This document shows, piece by piece, positions 9,323 to 20,540 of a DNA stretch of 64,000 nt; within the stretch, counting starts at the first letter, position 1; every line of letters starts with the position of its first letter. Source of the DNA: Streptoalloteichus hindustanus. GTDB taxonomy: Bacteria > Actinomycetota > Actinomycetes > Mycobacteriales > Pseudonocardiaceae. The notes under the pieces were generated by a model, which had not been told where the DNA came from, did not search any database, and saw nothing but the letters and a program-made list of their open reading frames with translations. Both the position numbers and the translations under genes were made by a program. The stretch is from contig NZ_FQVN01000015.1 of assembly GCF_900129375.1 (NCBI RefSeq), positions 1 to 64,000 of the forward strand. The letters run 5' to 3'.

Positions 9323-11374
9323 TCACAGCGTGCGCGCCTGACCGAGGAAGGTGTCGAGAACACCGTCGGCGACGCGGACGACACCGGGTTCGCTGGTGAT
9401 CCCGGGTCGGGTCCGAATCCCGTTCGTCTGGTCGGCGAGCTCCTTCGCCTCCTGGAACACCGCTTCCGCCTGGGCCGTGTTCCCGCCGGCCTTGGCGGCG
9501 AGCGCGTCGCACGTGCGGGACAGGGCGCGTCCCCACAACGACAGCGCGGTCAGCCACGGGTCCACGTCGTCGACGAACTCGCGGTCGGCGACGCCGTCGT
9601 GGATGACGGACCGCGCGTCGATCATGCGCTGGGCGGTCGACCGGAGGGCGGTCAGCGCGGCGTCGCGCTCACCTCGGGCCCAGGCGGCGCGGAAACCATC
9701 GAGCTGGCGGGCGAGTTCGGGGGCCTGCGGGCGCAACGGGTCGCCGTTCGGGTCCGGAACGTGGTGTTCGACATCGATGAGAAGCAGCAACGCGCGGACG
9801 ACGTCCTCGTTGCCGTTGGCCAATCGCCGTGCGGCGGCGCGCGCCGACTCGGCCGCGTCGTAGCCGGCCGGGTTCCACGCGAAGTCGGCCGCGGTGAACA
9901 GCGGGAGCTCGCTGGCCGCCGCCTGGTTCATGGGATTCAGCAGGACACCCGCCAACTCCCGCATCGCCCCGGCCTCGCGTCGGTCGTAAGGAGCCAACAG
10001 CAGACGGCCGGCGGAACCGTTGAAGTCGTTGGTCGGGTAGTTGTCCCACAGCAGCACCTTGCGGCCCCACACCTCGCGCGCCCGTCGGGCGTCTCCGGCG
10101 GTGACCGCGCTGGGCAGCACGCCGACGCCGGTCCACATGACGCGCACCCGGGGGTCCAGGAGCTCCCGGAGCGCCCGCTTGTACGGCGAGTTCACGACCT
10201 CGCTGTACTGCACGGGAACCATCTCCAGCGGCTCGGTGTCGGCGAAGGTCTCCGCCAGGTCGCGCTGGAGCGCGTTGAGCAGCTCGGCCTGCGCCTGGCC
10301 GAACGTGGCCTCGGTCAGGAGCCCGTACCGCGCGAGGTCGTCGGCGCAGCTCCAGGCCGGCAACGGGGTGATGTCGTCGAGGGCGACGGAGAACGAGCGC
10401 ACGCCCATGTCGTGGACGGCGCGCATCTTCCGCCGCAGGGCGTCGCGGTCGGCCTCCCCGCTGTGGCAGACCGACTGGCCGGGCGAGATCGCGAAGGTGA
10501 AGCGGACGTGGTTCCGCTTCGCCTGGCGGACGAGCTGCGCGAGTTTCTCGGCTTCCTCGGCGGGGTAGGGCTCGCGCCACCGGTCGCGGTGGTAAGGGTC
10601 GTCCTTGGGCGCGTACAGGTAGGTGTTCATCTTCATCGCGCCGGAGAAGGCGAGGTGTTCCATTCGGTCCTCAAAGGACCACGGCCGGCCGTAGAAACCC
10701 TCCACGACGCCGCGGATCGGGACGGTGGGGTGGTCGACCACCGTGACTCCCGCGACCGCGCCCCGACCTGTGAGCTGTCGGAGGGTCTGCGCCGCGTGGA
10801 AGAGGCCGTCCGCGTCCTGGCCCGTGAGGACGACCGTCGGCGCGCCAGCTCGTCGACCGGCCGTGAGGACGTATCCCTCGGCCGGAAGTGTTGAGGGGAC
10901 AGGAGTTCCGAGGGCCGTCAGCGCACGCGTGACGTTCTGGTCGCCCAGGGTTCCGAGCACCACGGACAACGTGTTGGTGTCACTGGTTTTCCCGTCCGCC
11001 ACATCGCCCACGTCCACCTGGCTCGCACCTGCCGAGCGGAGGACGTCGCCGACCACCTCTGTCGTGGGCTGGTCAACCTCCTTGCCGACGTGCAGGCGGA
11101 CGACTCCGGGAACGGACAGGTCCTGACCGATCCGGCTGACGCGTTGCGGGGTGGGGCTGACCTCGGGCCAGGTTCGGGGTTCCGGGCCGCGCACCGGCGT
11201 GTGGGCCGAGGGTGGCGTGCTCTCCGGGGAGGCCGACGGTACCGCTCCACCGCCACAGCCGGCGCTGAGAACCAGGACCACTGCGCCGAACACCCCGAAC
11301 ACGCCGAACACCGCGCTCCGCGCGAGGCGTCGTGGCTGTGGTGCCTGTCCTCGCCGGAACAGCTCAACGCGCAC
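9323..11374 (-). CDS. GH84 beta-N-acetylglucosaminidase lipoprotein (hyaluronidase/O-GlcNAcase-like)
   Basis: 683 aa. The N-terminus is Arg-rich, then a hydrophobic segment ends in the lipobox LSAGC (Cys40), so the protein should be lipid-anchored outside the membrane. A GH20b-like alpha/beta domain (about 85-215) precedes the catalytic barrel, which starts with VPIRGVVEGFYGRPWSFEDR. The consecutive catalytic aspartates characteristic of GH84 are present at D333-D334 (SVALDDI), as is WDNYPTNDF. GH84 enzymes cleave terminal beta-GlcNAc by substrate-assisted catalysis; here the likely substrates are extracellular glycans. The start overlaps the upstream membrane-protein gene by 11 bp, implying translational coupling. 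Confidence 0.9.
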   Translation of the reverse strand: MRVELFRRGQAPQPRRLARSAVFGVFGVFGAVVLVLSAGCGGGAVPSASPESTPPSAHTPVRGPEPRTWPEVSPTPQRVSRIGQDLSVPGVVRLHVGKEVDQPTTEVVGDVLRSAGASQVDVGDVADGKTSDTNTLSVVLGTLGDQNVTRALTALGTPVPSTLPAEGYVLTAGRRAGAPTVVLTGQDADGLFHAAQTLRQLTGRGAVAGVTVVDHPTVPIRGVVEGFYGRPWSFEDRMEHLAFSGAMKMNTYLYAPKDDPYHRDRWREPYPAEEAEKLAQLVRQAKRNHVRFTFAISPGQSVCHSGEADRDALRRKMRAVHDMGVRSFSVALDDITPLPAWSCADDLARYGLLTEATFGQAQAELLNALQRDLAETFADTEPLEMVPVQYSEVVNSPYKRALRELLDPRVRVMWTGVGVLPSAVTAGDARRAREVWGRKVLLWDNYPTNDFNGSAGRLLLAPYDRREAGAMRELAGVLLNPMNQAAASELPLFTAADFAWNPAGYDAAESARAAARRLANGNEDVVRALLLLIDVEHHVPDPNGDPLRPQAPELARQLDGFRAAWARGERDAALTALRSTAQRMIDARSVIHDGVADREFVDDVDPWLTALSLWGRALSRTCDALAAKAGGNTAQAEAVFQEAKELADQTNGIRTRPGITSEPGVVRVADGVLDTFLGQARTL

Positions 11375-11792
11375 GCTCGCCGCCCCGATCCGGAAGGGGA
11401 CGCACGCGGTCGAGAAGCCATCGGCCGACGAGCAGCAACGCGACGAGCCAACTCTGGGGAACCAGCAGGAAAACCGACGTGCCGACCGAGGACAACGGCG
11501 CCCGCAGGGGAAACAACAGGCCGTACCACGCGATGCTGATCCCGGCGACCAGCAGCGCGCTCATCGGCCAGACGAGGGTTCCGACGAGTTTGACCCGGAC
11601 GTCCCAGCACCGCCGGGACCACAGGGCGGCCACGCCCACCAGCCAGCCCACCACGGGCAGCAGGAATCCCCCGAACAGCACCAGCAGAACCACCCAGTGC
11701 TCGCTCCGCACCCGCCGTTGTTTGTCCACTGTGGACTGACTCGGTCGCGCGTCGTCGGTGGGCGGGGTGGTGTCGTTCTCGTCGGCCCTCAC
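11364..11792 (-). CDS. Small integral membrane protein, function unknown
   Basis: 142 aa from a GTG at 11792. A charged N-terminus of about 30 residues is followed by three to four hydrophobic helices (HWVVLLVLFGGFLLPVVGW, VGTLVWPMSALLVAGISIAW and SVFLLVPQSWLVALLLVG are visible). It overlaps the start of the GH84 lipoprotein by 11 bp, so the two are co-translated and may act together at the membrane. No family was recognised. Confidence 0.7.
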   Translation of the reverse strand: MRADENDTTPPTDDARPSQSTVDKQRRVRSEHWVVLLVLFGGFLLPVVGWLVGVAALWSRRCWDVRVKLVGTLVWPMSALLVAGISIAWYGLLFPLRAPLSSVGTSVFLLVPQSWLVALLLVGRWLLDRVRPLPDRGGERAR

Positions 11793-11863
11793 ACAACCAG
11801 GACGCGTGGGACGGGCATCGGTTGAGGCCTCGGTTCAGGCGGCAACGACGTCGGACCTCCGGG

Positions 11864-12625
11864 TCAACGCAGGCGATCACGCAACGCCCGGGTCTCGCGC
11901 CGCGCCGCCGGCGGGTCGACGTAGAGGCAGCCGAGCTGGTTGACCACGTCGACCACCCCCGGTAACGCCCGGGTGAGCCACACCGCCAGCTCGACGTCGC
12001 TGCGCCACTGCAACCGGCCGGTGAGGGTCACCACGCCCTCGCTCACCGTCACGGTGACCGTGCCCGGCCGCGCCCCGAGTATCCGGCCCAGGACCTCGTC
12101 CGCCACGTCGGCCCGCACGGCCTCGTCCGGCCGCAGGGAGCTCCGGAGCAGGTCGCGGCGGGTCAGCACGCCCACCAGGCGGCCGACCTCGTCCACCACC
12201 CACAGCCGGGCCACCCCCCGCGCCGAGAGCCGCCGCGTCGCGTCCACCAGGGACGCGCCGGGCTCGATCGTGGTCGCGGGGATGCTCATCCGGTCCCCCG
12301 CCACGGGGCCGCGCGGCGCCTGCCACCAGGTGCGGCGGTGGCGCGCCGCCGGCACGAGCTCGGTCTCCTCGGCGTCCAGTTCGGCGTCCAGTTCGGCCAC
12401 CGACACCCGGCCCTCGGGGACGACCCCGACCAGCGTCCCCTTCGGCGTCACCACGGGCACGGCCCGCACGCCGTGCCGCGCGAGCAGGTCGGCCACCTCC
12501 CGCAGGGGTGTCTCCGGGCGCACGCTGATCACGTCGCCGGTCATCGCGTCGGCCACCGTCGCTCCGCGCATCACGGTCTCCACCCGTCGGTCCCGCCTTC
12601 CGAACAGCCTGTTCCGTCCGAACAC
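11864..12625 (-). CDS. CBS-domain pair plus BON-domain protein (dormancy type)
   Basis: 253 aa. The first CBS motif (VADAMTGDVISVRPETPLREVA) and the second (ATTIEPGASLVDATRRLSARG) are separated by a basic linker. The C-terminal BON domain reads VTVTVSEGVVTLTGRLQWRSD followed by PGVVDVVNQL. CBS pairs bind adenine nucleotides and BON domains bind membranes or ligands; such fusions are members of DosR-type hypoxia regulons. The ATG at 12625 is the longest start; an internal ATG at 12571 is equally plausible. It is divergent from hypF and a close architectural relative of the CBS-BON protein at 20525-21253. Confidence 0.85.
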   Translation of the reverse strand: MFGRNRLFGRRDRRVETVMRGATVADAMTGDVISVRPETPLREVADLLARHGVRAVPVVTPKGTLVGVVPEGRVSVAELDAELDAEETELVPAARHRRTWWQAPRGPVAGDRMSIPATTIEPGASLVDATRRLSARGVARLWVVDEVGRLVGVLTRRDLLRSSLRPDEAVRADVADEVLGRILGARPGTVTVTVSEGVVTLTGRLQWRSDVELAVWLTRALPGVVDVVNQLGCLYVDPPAARRETRALRDRLR

Positions 12626-12792
12626 GCTGTCGAGCCTGGCCGCCGGCTTCCTCGGCGGACAGAGTCGAAGGTCGGCGCGCCCCGGGAGCAGAAAGCCCCT
12701 TTAGGGGGAAAGAGAATCCGACCGCCCGCGCGGGGGCCGTGGCCGGCGCGCGGGGCGCCGGCACTGCGGATACCGTCGGAATTCGTGGCTGA

Positions 12793-12806
12793 GGGTCCGA
12801 GGGCCC
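12793..12806. promoter_or_regulatory. DosR-box-like site upstream of hypF
   Basis: GGGTCCGAGGGCCC resembles the dyad core GGGACnnnnGTCCC of the mycobacterial DosR box (TTSGGGACTWWAGTCCCSAA). It ends 35 bp before the hypF ATG, in the divergent CBS-BON/hypF interval. Weak alone; supported by similar elements at 15198, 20609 and 21315. Confidence 0.4.
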
Positions 12807-12841
12807 TTCCCGGTGTCCGCGGGCGCCGACTCGGTCGACGC

Positions 12842-15175
12842 ATGGCCGCCACCTCCGGCGAGGGCCACCACACCGCTGCCCGCATCGAGGTGCACGGCCT
12901 GGTGCAGGGCGTGGGCTTCCGGTCGTTCGTCTACCGGTTGGCCACCGCCCTGGGCCTGTCCGGCGACGTCCGCAACGACGGGGGGCGGGTGGTCGTGCGC
13001 GCCGCCGGTCCGGCCGCCGCGCTCAGCGCGTTGGCGAGCCGGCTGGCGCGCGAGGCCCCGCCGGCCGCCAGGGTCGGCTCGGTGGTCGTGGCCGAGCTGC
13101 CCGACCACGTGCTGTGGGAGCGCGGCTTCCGGGTCGTGGACAGCACCAGGGACGACGCGGAGCCGGGCGCCCCCAGGGAGGTGGCCCCCGACCTGGCGAC
13201 CTGCGCGGACTGCCTGACCGAGCTGTTCGACCAGGACGACCGCCGCTACCGCTACCCGTTCCTGAACTGCGCGGAGTGCGGTCCGCGGGCGACGGTCATC
13301 GAGGACCTGCCCTACGACCGGGCGCACACCACGTTGCGGCACTTCCCGCTGTGCCCGAAGTGCGCCGAGGAGTACCACGACCCGACGAACCGGCGGTGTC
13401 GGGCCGAGCCGACGGCCTGCCCGACCTGCGGTCCCCAGCTGGTGTGGAACCCGAGGGGCTCGCGGGTGGCCACGCACCTCGCGGACGCCGCCCTCGTGGC
13501 CGCCGAGCAGGTGGTCGCCGGCGGAGGCGTGATCGCGGTGAAGGGCGTCGGCGGCTACCAGCTCGTGTGCGACGCGGCCGAGGAGACGGCCGTGCGCCGG
13601 CTGCGCCGGGTCAAGGGCCAGCCGCACCGGCCGTTCCCGGTGATGGTGCGCGACCTGGCCGCCGCGCGGTCGCTCGCCGCGCTCGACGCCGACGCGACCG
13701 CGTTGCTGAACTCCCCGGCGCGCCCGGTCGTCCTGCTGCCCGACCGGGTGCCCGACGGGGTCGCCGCCTCGGTGGCCCCCGGCCTGGCGGAGCTGGGGGT
13801 CCAGCTCCCGCACAGCCCGCTGCACCACCTGCTGATGGCCGACCTGGACCGGCCGCTGGTGATCACGAGCGGCAACCGCGGCGGCGAGCCGGTGATCGTC
13901 GAGGACGAGCACGCGCAGAGCGTGCTGGGCGCGGTCGTGGACGGCGTCCTCGCCCACGACCGGCCGGTCTGGGCCCGGTACGAGGACTCGGTGCGACGCG
14001 TCGTCGCCGGCCGGCCCACGACGCTGCGCCGGGCGCGCGGGCACGCCCCCGCCCCGCTGCGGATGCCGCTGACCGCGCCGGGCCCGGTGCTCGCGGTGGG
14101 CGCCCAGCTCGCCCACACCGCCGCCCTCACCCTCGGCGACCACGTGGCCCTGACCCCGCACGGGGGCGACCTGACCACCCCGTCCGCCGTGGCCACCTTC
14201 CAGGACACGATCACCCGGTTCACCCGCCTGCACGGCGTCGAGCCCGAGGTGGTCGCGCACGACCTGTGCCCCGCGTACGTGACGTCCCAGTACGCCAGGG
14301 AGTTCGCCGCGGAGCGGCGGATCGGCGTGCAGCACCAGCACGCGCACGCGGTGGCCACCGCCGCCGAGCACCGGGTGACCGGACCGTTCCTCGGGGTGGT
14401 CTACGACGGCACCGGGCTCGGCGAGGACGGCACCCTGTGGGGCGGGGAGGTCCTGCTGGCCGACTACCGGACCTACCGGCGGCTGGCCCGGTTCGGCACC
14501 GCGCCGCTGCCCGGCGGCGAGGCCGCGGCGCGGCGGCCCGCGTGGACGGCGCTGGGCTACCTGCTGGGCGCGGAGCGGCTGGGCAACCACATCACGCCGT
14601 CGGTCGCGCCCGACCTGCTGGAACGCCGGCCCGCCGACGAGGTCGCCGGCATCCGGCGGATGCTCGTCGCCGGGGTCAACTGCCCGCGCTCCTCCAGCGT
14701 CGCCCGGCTGTTCGACGCCGTGGCCAGTTTGCTCGGGCTCTGCGACGAGGCGGGCTACCCCGGGGAGGCCGCCCTGCGCCTGGAGGGAGCGGCCGGCGGG
14801 CGGACGGACCAGCCCGCGCTGGGCTGGCGCCTGGTGTGCCGGGACGAGGAGTGGGTGTACGACCCGGTGCCGACGCTGTGGGACGTGCTGGTCGCGGCGA
14901 CCGACAGCCCGCCCGAGCTGGTGGCCGCCCGGTTCCACACCACGATGACGGAGGTCACCACCGCCCTGGTCACCCGGTGCGCCTCGGCCACCGGAGTGCG
15001 CACGGTCTGCCTGGGCGGCGAGGTGTTCCAGAACCGGCTGCTCACCGCCTCGGTCGTGCGGGAGCTGACCCGGGAGGGCATGGAGGTCCTGGTGGGCGAG
15101 CGGGTGCCCGCGCACGACGGCGGGATCAGCTACGGCCAGGCCGTCGTCGCCGCGGCCCGGCTCGCCGGCGAGTGA
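12842..15175 (+). CDS. hypF: Carbamoyltransferase HypF (NiFe-hydrogenase maturation)
   Basis: 777 aa from the ATG at 12842; the open frame runs further upstream but only from here does it match the family. The acylphosphatase domain has VQGVGFRSFVYR (21-32). Paired zinc fingers include CADC (121-124) and CAEC (143-146), then CPKC and CPTC. Next come a YrdC-like domain and a Kae1/TobZ-like C-terminal domain with QHQHAHAVATAAEH and VYDGTGLGEDGTLWGGEV. HypF makes carbamoyl-AMP from carbamoyl phosphate and passes carbamate to HypE for the Fe-CN ligands of NiFe hydrogenase. No other hyp or hydrogenase gene is in this window. It lies within a DosR-like cluster, which suggests oxygen-limited expression. 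Confidence 0.93.
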   Translation: MAATSGEGHHTAARIEVHGLVQGVGFRSFVYRLATALGLSGDVRNDGGRVVVRAAGPAAALSALASRLAREAPPAARVGSVVVAELPDHVLWERGFRVVDSTRDDAEPGAPREVAPDLATCADCLTELFDQDDRRYRYPFLNCAECGPRATVIEDLPYDRAHTTLRHFPLCPKCAEEYHDPTNRRCRAEPTACPTCGPQLVWNPRGSRVATHLADAALVAAEQVVAGGGVIAVKGVGGYQLVCDAAEETAVRRLRRVKGQPHRPFPVMVRDLAAARSLAALDADATALLNSPARPVVLLPDRVPDGVAASVAPGLAELGVQLPHSPLHHLLMADLDRPLVITSGNRGGEPVIVEDEHAQSVLGAVVDGVLAHDRPVWARYEDSVRRVVAGRPTTLRRARGHAPAPLRMPLTAPGPVLAVGAQLAHTAALTLGDHVALTPHGGDLTTPSAVATFQDTITRFTRLHGVEPEVVAHDLCPAYVTSQYAREFAAERRIGVQHQHAHAVATAAEHRVTGPFLGVVYDGTGLGEDGTLWGGEVLLADYRTYRRLARFGTAPLPGGEAAARRPAWTALGYLLGAERLGNHITPSVAPDLLERRPADEVAGIRRMLVAGVNCPRSSSVARLFDAVASLLGLCDEAGYPGEAALRLEGAAGGRTDQPALGWRLVCRDEEWVYDPVPTLWDVLVAATDSPPELVAARFHTTMTEVTTALVTRCASATGVRTVCLGGEVFQNRLLTASVVRELTREGMEVLVGERVPAHDGGISYGQAVVAAARLAGE

Positions 15176-15197
15176 GCCCGCCCGCGGGTCGCGCAGA

Positions 15198-15217
15198 TCG
15201 GGGACCTTGGACCCTGG
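15198..15217. promoter_or_regulatory. DosR-box-like palindrome upstream of the PPOX gene
   Basis: TCGGGGACCTTGGACCCTGG matches about 13 of 20 positions of the mycobacterial DosR consensus, including GGGAC on the left and the CCC of the right half. It lies just after the hypF stop and about 100 bp before the preferred GTG of the next gene. This is the best single match to the consensus in the window. Confidence 0.5.
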
Positions 15218-15319
15218 TGGGAGAGGCCGTTCCGGCCTGACCGTGGGGTTTCGCGGCGAACGATGGCGTCCGCGACCTCGTCCGCGCCCCGCGCGGACTC
15301 CTCGCGGAAGGAGCCGGAC

Positions 15320-15739
15320 GTGCGTTACGACAGGACGGGCCTGCAGGTGCTCGACGAAACCGAGTGCCTGCGGCTGCTCGGCTCGGTCCCGGTCGGGCGG
15401 ATCGCCTTCACCCACGACGCCCTGCCGGCGGTGCAGCCGGTGACCTTCGTGGTGCACGAGGGCGCGGTGGTGTTCCGCACCCGGGAGGGCAGCAAGCTGG
15501 CCGCCGCGACCCGCAACGCCGTGGTCGCCTTCGAGGTCGACGAGTTCGACGCGGCCACGCGCAGCGGCTGGAACGTGACCGTGGTGGGGCGGGCGCGCGT
15601 GGTCACCGACCCCGACGAGCTGGCCGCGCTGGCCGCACTCGACCTGCGCCCGTGGGCGCCCGGCCAGCGCGACCGCTACGTGCAGATCAGCGTGGAACTG
15701 GTGCAGGGCCGACGCGTCCCCGGCCGGAGCCGGGTCTGA
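15320..15739 (+). CDS. Pyridoxamine 5'-phosphate oxidase-fold flavin-binding protein
   Basis: 139 aa from the GTG at 15320, which has AAGGAG at good spacing; the frame opens at an ATG at 15263 with a weaker context. The N-terminus VLDETECLRLLGSVPVGRIAF and the strand FRTREGSKLAAA are typical of the split-barrel FMN/F420-binding family (PPOX class) frequent in DosR regulons, such as Rv2004c/Rv3131 neighbourhoods. The role is probably flavin- or F420-dependent reduction or cofactor binding; true PdxH activity is unlikely. It follows hypF and a DosR-like box. Confidence 0.8.
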   Translation: MRYDRTGLQVLDETECLRLLGSVPVGRIAFTHDALPAVQPVTFVVHEGAVVFRTREGSKLAAATRNAVVAFEVDEFDAATRSGWNVTVVGRARVVTDPDELAALAALDLRPWAPGQRDRYVQISVELVQGRRVPGRSRV

Positions 15740-15979
15740 GCCGGCGAAGGTCCCACGCTGCCCTCCCGCCCTGCCCAAACGGGTGGTCGGCGGGGGCTGG
15801 GGTGGCCGGCTGGGACGACCACCGGAGTGGGCGACAGATGGCCGGTCGCGGTGAGAGTGGACGAGACCGCGCACGCCAGGACGGCAGCGTCGTGTGCCGC
15901 GCGGGACGAGACGGCGGCGTAGGGCGCCGCACCGCACGTCGTTCACGCCACGCAATGGCCACTGGCCCGCTTTCCCGGC

Positions 15980-16290
15980 GGGCCGATCACCCCCAGCGCC
16001 CGCGACACACTGACCGCAGCGGCACCGCACTTGGTGCGCGAGGCGCGGGCAGACCTCGACCCGATCACCCCACACGAGCTGACCGAGCTCCGAACCCGGG
16101 GCGAGCACCGGCTGCCCGGGGTCACCACCGACACCAGGGAAGTGGTGCGCTGCGACGAGGGCTACACCTCCAGCCTCGCCGCTCACGACCTGCGCCGCCT
16201 CGGCCTGACCCACGCCACGGATCTGGTCGGCGAATTCCGGGCGTGGAAGAGCGCCACGCTGGACGACGTCCACGCCGCACCGCGGTCGCT
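15980..16290 (+). pseudogene. Rhodanese-like domain remnant with internal deletion
   Basis: In one plus frame the sequence reads ADLDPITPHELTEL, then HRLPGVTTDTREVV and RCDEGYTSSLAAHDLRRLGL, then THATDLVGEFRAWKSA. This matches the C-terminal half of actinobacterial rhodaneses, including the active-site Cys loop (CxEGYTSS) and the ATDLVGGFRAW motif. About 50 residues between the N-terminal helix and HRLP that relatives carry are missing, there is no proper start, and the frame continues into unrelated sequence. I read it as a decayed gene, not a functional short rhodanese. Confidence 0.6.
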
Positions 16291-16463
16291 GGTCCCCTCC
16301 CCCGGCGGACCGATCACCACCAGTGCCCACGAAGTCCTTGCCACGCCGGCAACCGCCTGTTGGTCAACAGTGCGGACGCCTGCCAAACGGAGGACCCGGG
16401 TCTGGTCGTGTGCACCGAAGTGTCGGCGCGCGAGGCGGCGGCCTGTCCAGTGGTGGTCGTGTG

Positions 16464-17256
16464 GTTTGCCGACGACGTAGTCGGAACGGCACTCCAGCGC
16501 CGCCGGGCGGCCCGGTGGTGTTGGGCATCGACACGTCGGCGACGAGCAACGCGGCCACCCGACACACCTGCCCGCTGGAGAACGACGTCCTCAGCCACCT
16601 CATGGCACCGGGCGGCGCGGGACAACCAGCTCGCGCAGGCCGAGCAGGAGACGCAGGAGCGCATCGCCCCCTGGCGGCCACGCTTCCCCAGAGAGGTGTT
16701 CGCGCAGTTCACCTTCAACGTCATCGGGAACAACTCGCCGGCGCCACCGGACGACCCGCCGGTGTTGGAGATCGACAGCTTGGCGACGAGCGACACAGCC
16801 ACGACGATCGCGTTCGACACCACCACCCGGCACACCTGCCCGCTGCACAGCTTGCACACCTTGCACAGCCCACTGGACATCGACTCCCTCCACCACCTCA
16901 TCGCACCGGGGCCGGCACGGGACAACCAGCTCGCGCAGGCCGAGCAGGAGGTTCGGGAGCAGGTCGCGCCGGCGTGGCGACGCTTTCCAGGGCGGAGGTC
17001 GTGTGATTCGCCGACGATGTCGCCGGGAACGACCCGCCGGCACCACCGGACGACCCCGTGGTGATGGGCATCGACGGCTCGGCGACGAGCAACACGGCCA
17101 GGGCACTCGCATTCGGCCGCACCGCTCGGCACATCCGCCCGCTGGCGATCTTGCATACATGACACAGCCCGCCGGACAGCGACTCCCTCCACCGCCTCCT
17201 GGCAGCGGGGCCAGTGTGGAACGACCAGCTCGCGCACGCCGAGCGGGAGGCGCGTG
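16464..17256. repeat. Degenerate 300-bp tandem repeat, three units
   Basis: The marker CAGCTCGCGCAGGCCGAGCA occurs at 16627 and again at 16927, exactly 300 bp apart. A diverged copy lies about 299 bp further on (from about 17226). Other shared blocks also recur with this spacing: GGCATCGACxxxTCGGCGACGAGC-like segments, CGGCACACCTGCCCGCTG and GACGATGTC..GGGAACG. Between units 1 and 2 the reading frame is preserved (translations share DNQLAQAEQE), and unit 3 is frame-shifted. No intact gene can be drawn here. Likely the remnant of a coding sequence with repeats of about 100 residues, or of tandem paralogues, now decayed. Confidence 0.7.
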
Positions 17257-17264
17257 CCTGGCTG

Positions 17265-17325
<61 letters not shown>

Positions 17326-17454
17326 GATGTGGCGGGGTGGCCAGCGGTGCGCTCGGCTCCACCAAGCATGCCGTCGTACTGACCTGGTATTGGTCTACTT
17401 AGGACTGTCCATGCAGGACAGACAGGTGAGCTGGTCGGTGGGGCGGCGGGGTGA

Positions 17455-19305
<1,851 letters not shown>

Positions 19306-19323
19306 CACCACTGCGGTGACCGC

Positions 19324-19353
19324 CGCTTTTCCTCACCGGGGAAAGAAAAAGCG
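19324..19353. terminator. Bidirectional hairpin between the kinase and regulator genes
   Basis: CGCTTTT and AAAAAGCG arms, plus an inner TTTCC/GGAAA pairing, flank a short loop between the convergent stops at 19305 and 19373. The run of T/A on both sides suits a terminator working in both directions. Confidence 0.6.
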
Positions 19354-19372
19354 CCGAGGCGGGACGGGCTGA

Positions 19373-20056
19373 TCAGGAGTGGGCGCGCCCCTGCCCCGCG
19401 GTGCGCCCCTGTCCCGCGGCATGGCCCCACCGCAACTCGGTGGCCAGCACCGCGGCCTGGGTTCGCCGCTGCATCCCCAGCTTCGCCAACAGGTGCGAGA
19501 CGTAGTTCTTGACCGTCTTCTCCGCCAGGAACATCCGCTCCGCGATCTGCCGGTTCGTCAACCCCTCACCGATCAGCTCCAGGACCGTCCGCTCCTGGTC
19601 GGTCAGCTCCCGGAGCGGATCGGCCAGCTCCTGCGCCCGCCGGAGCCGGGACAGCAACGCCGAGGTCGTCCGACCGTCCAAAAGGGACTGTCCAGCCCCG
19701 ACGGTGCGGATCGCCGCCACCAGGTCGCCGCCCAACACCTGCTTGAGCACGAAACCCGACGCGCCGGCCATGATCGCGTCGAACAACGCCTCGTCGTCGG
19801 CGAACGACGTCAGCATCACGCAGCGCAGCTCGGGGAGCCGGGACCGCAGCTCCCGGCACAGCTCGACGCCGTTGCCGTCGGGCAGGCGCACGTCGAGCAC
19901 GGCCACGTCCGGTCGCGCGGCGGGGAGCAGGGCCAGCGCCTCCCGCACCGAGGCGGCTTCCCCGACCACCTCGACGTCGGGCTCGGGCTCCAGCACGTCG
20001 GCGATCCCCCGCCGCACGATCTCGTGGTCGTCGACCAGGAACGTCCTGACCGTCAC
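19373..20056 (-). CDS. DosR/DevR-like NarL-family response regulator
   Basis: 227 aa from the GTG at 20056, which has GGGAGGAC upstream; a GTG at 20077 is the longer alternative. The receiver begins [15 protein letters not shown] with phospho-acceptor D55 in [14 protein letters not shown] LuxR-type HTH follows: [18 protein letters not shown], then [18 protein letters not shown]. Both segments are nearly identical to mycobacterial DosR (D54; the K179/N183 DNA-contact helix is conserved as KTVKNYV). It should bind the DosR-like boxes seen in this cluster. The C-terminal tail carries an extra short Gly/Gln/Arg repeat. Convergent with its probable kinase. Confidence 0.9.
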   Translation of the reverse strand: MTVRTFLVDDHEIVRRGIADVLEPEPDVEVVGEAASVREALALLPAARPDVAVLDVRLPDGNGVELCRELRSRLPELRCVMLTSFADDEALFDAIMAGASGFVLKQVLGGDLVAAIRTVGAGQSLLDGRTTSALLSRLRRAQELADPLRELTDQERTVLELIGEGLTNRQIAERMFLAEKTVKNYVSHLLAKLGMQRRTQAAVLATELRWGHAAGQGRTAGQGRAHS

Positions 20057-20156
20057 CGTCCCGTCCTCCCTCTCCACCGGTCCGGCGCCGGCGCGACACC
20101 GCCCGGACGACCGGACACCCGAACGACCACAGCCCTGGGCGGGCGGTGGCCGGCGG

Positions 20157-20540
20157 TCACGACGCCAGCCCGGACCCGCCCCGCGCGCAGGCGGCGAGGA
20201 GCTGCGGCAGGCTCGCCACCGCCGCCCAGGACCGCACCGCGGCCGGCGGCCGCACCGGGACGTCCGGGGCGGCGCCGACCACGACGAGTGGCCGACGCGC
20301 CCGGACCGCGCACACCGCGCCGTACTCGCGGGTCGTCAGCTCCTCGTCGCGGCCCCGGACGTCCACCACCAGGTCGACCGGCTCACCGGTCAGATCCAGC
20401 GGGCACCGCCCGCCAGGTCCCAACGCCCGGCAGAACCCGGTGGCACCGTGGCAGGTGCTCACCCGGCAGCCGAGCGCGCGCAGCCGCCGCACCACCTCGT
20501 CGCCGTCGCCGAAGTCCGCCTCCGTCACCAACACGCGCAT
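20157..20540 (-). CDS. Conserved hypothetical protein of the DosR-like cluster (127 aa)
   Basis: 127 aa from the ATG at 20540, with GGAGGCGG eight bases upstream. It begins [20 protein letters not shown], like the first strand and helix of a response-regulator receiver. A Cxx[17 protein letters not shown] segment with three Cys and one His follows, and then a VDLVVDVR strand. There is no phospho-Asp site in the usual place. I know of no assigned function. The gene start lies inside the coding tail of the upstream CBS-BON gene (overlap 20525-20540), and a DosR-like inverted repeat precedes it by about 70-100 bp, which argues for co-regulation under hypoxia. Confidence 0.65.
   Translation of the reverse strand: MRVLVTEADFGDGDEVVRRLRALGCRVSTCHGATGFCRALGPGGRCPLDLTGEPVDLVVDVRGRDEELTTREYGAVCAVRARRPLVVVGAAPDVPVRPPAAVRSWAAVASLPQLLAACARGGSGLAS

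Noticed and set aside
12701-16330. 1209-aa open frame on the minus strand across hypF and PPOX
   Set aside because: Shadow of hypF; low-complexity Gly/Arg/His composition and no domain.
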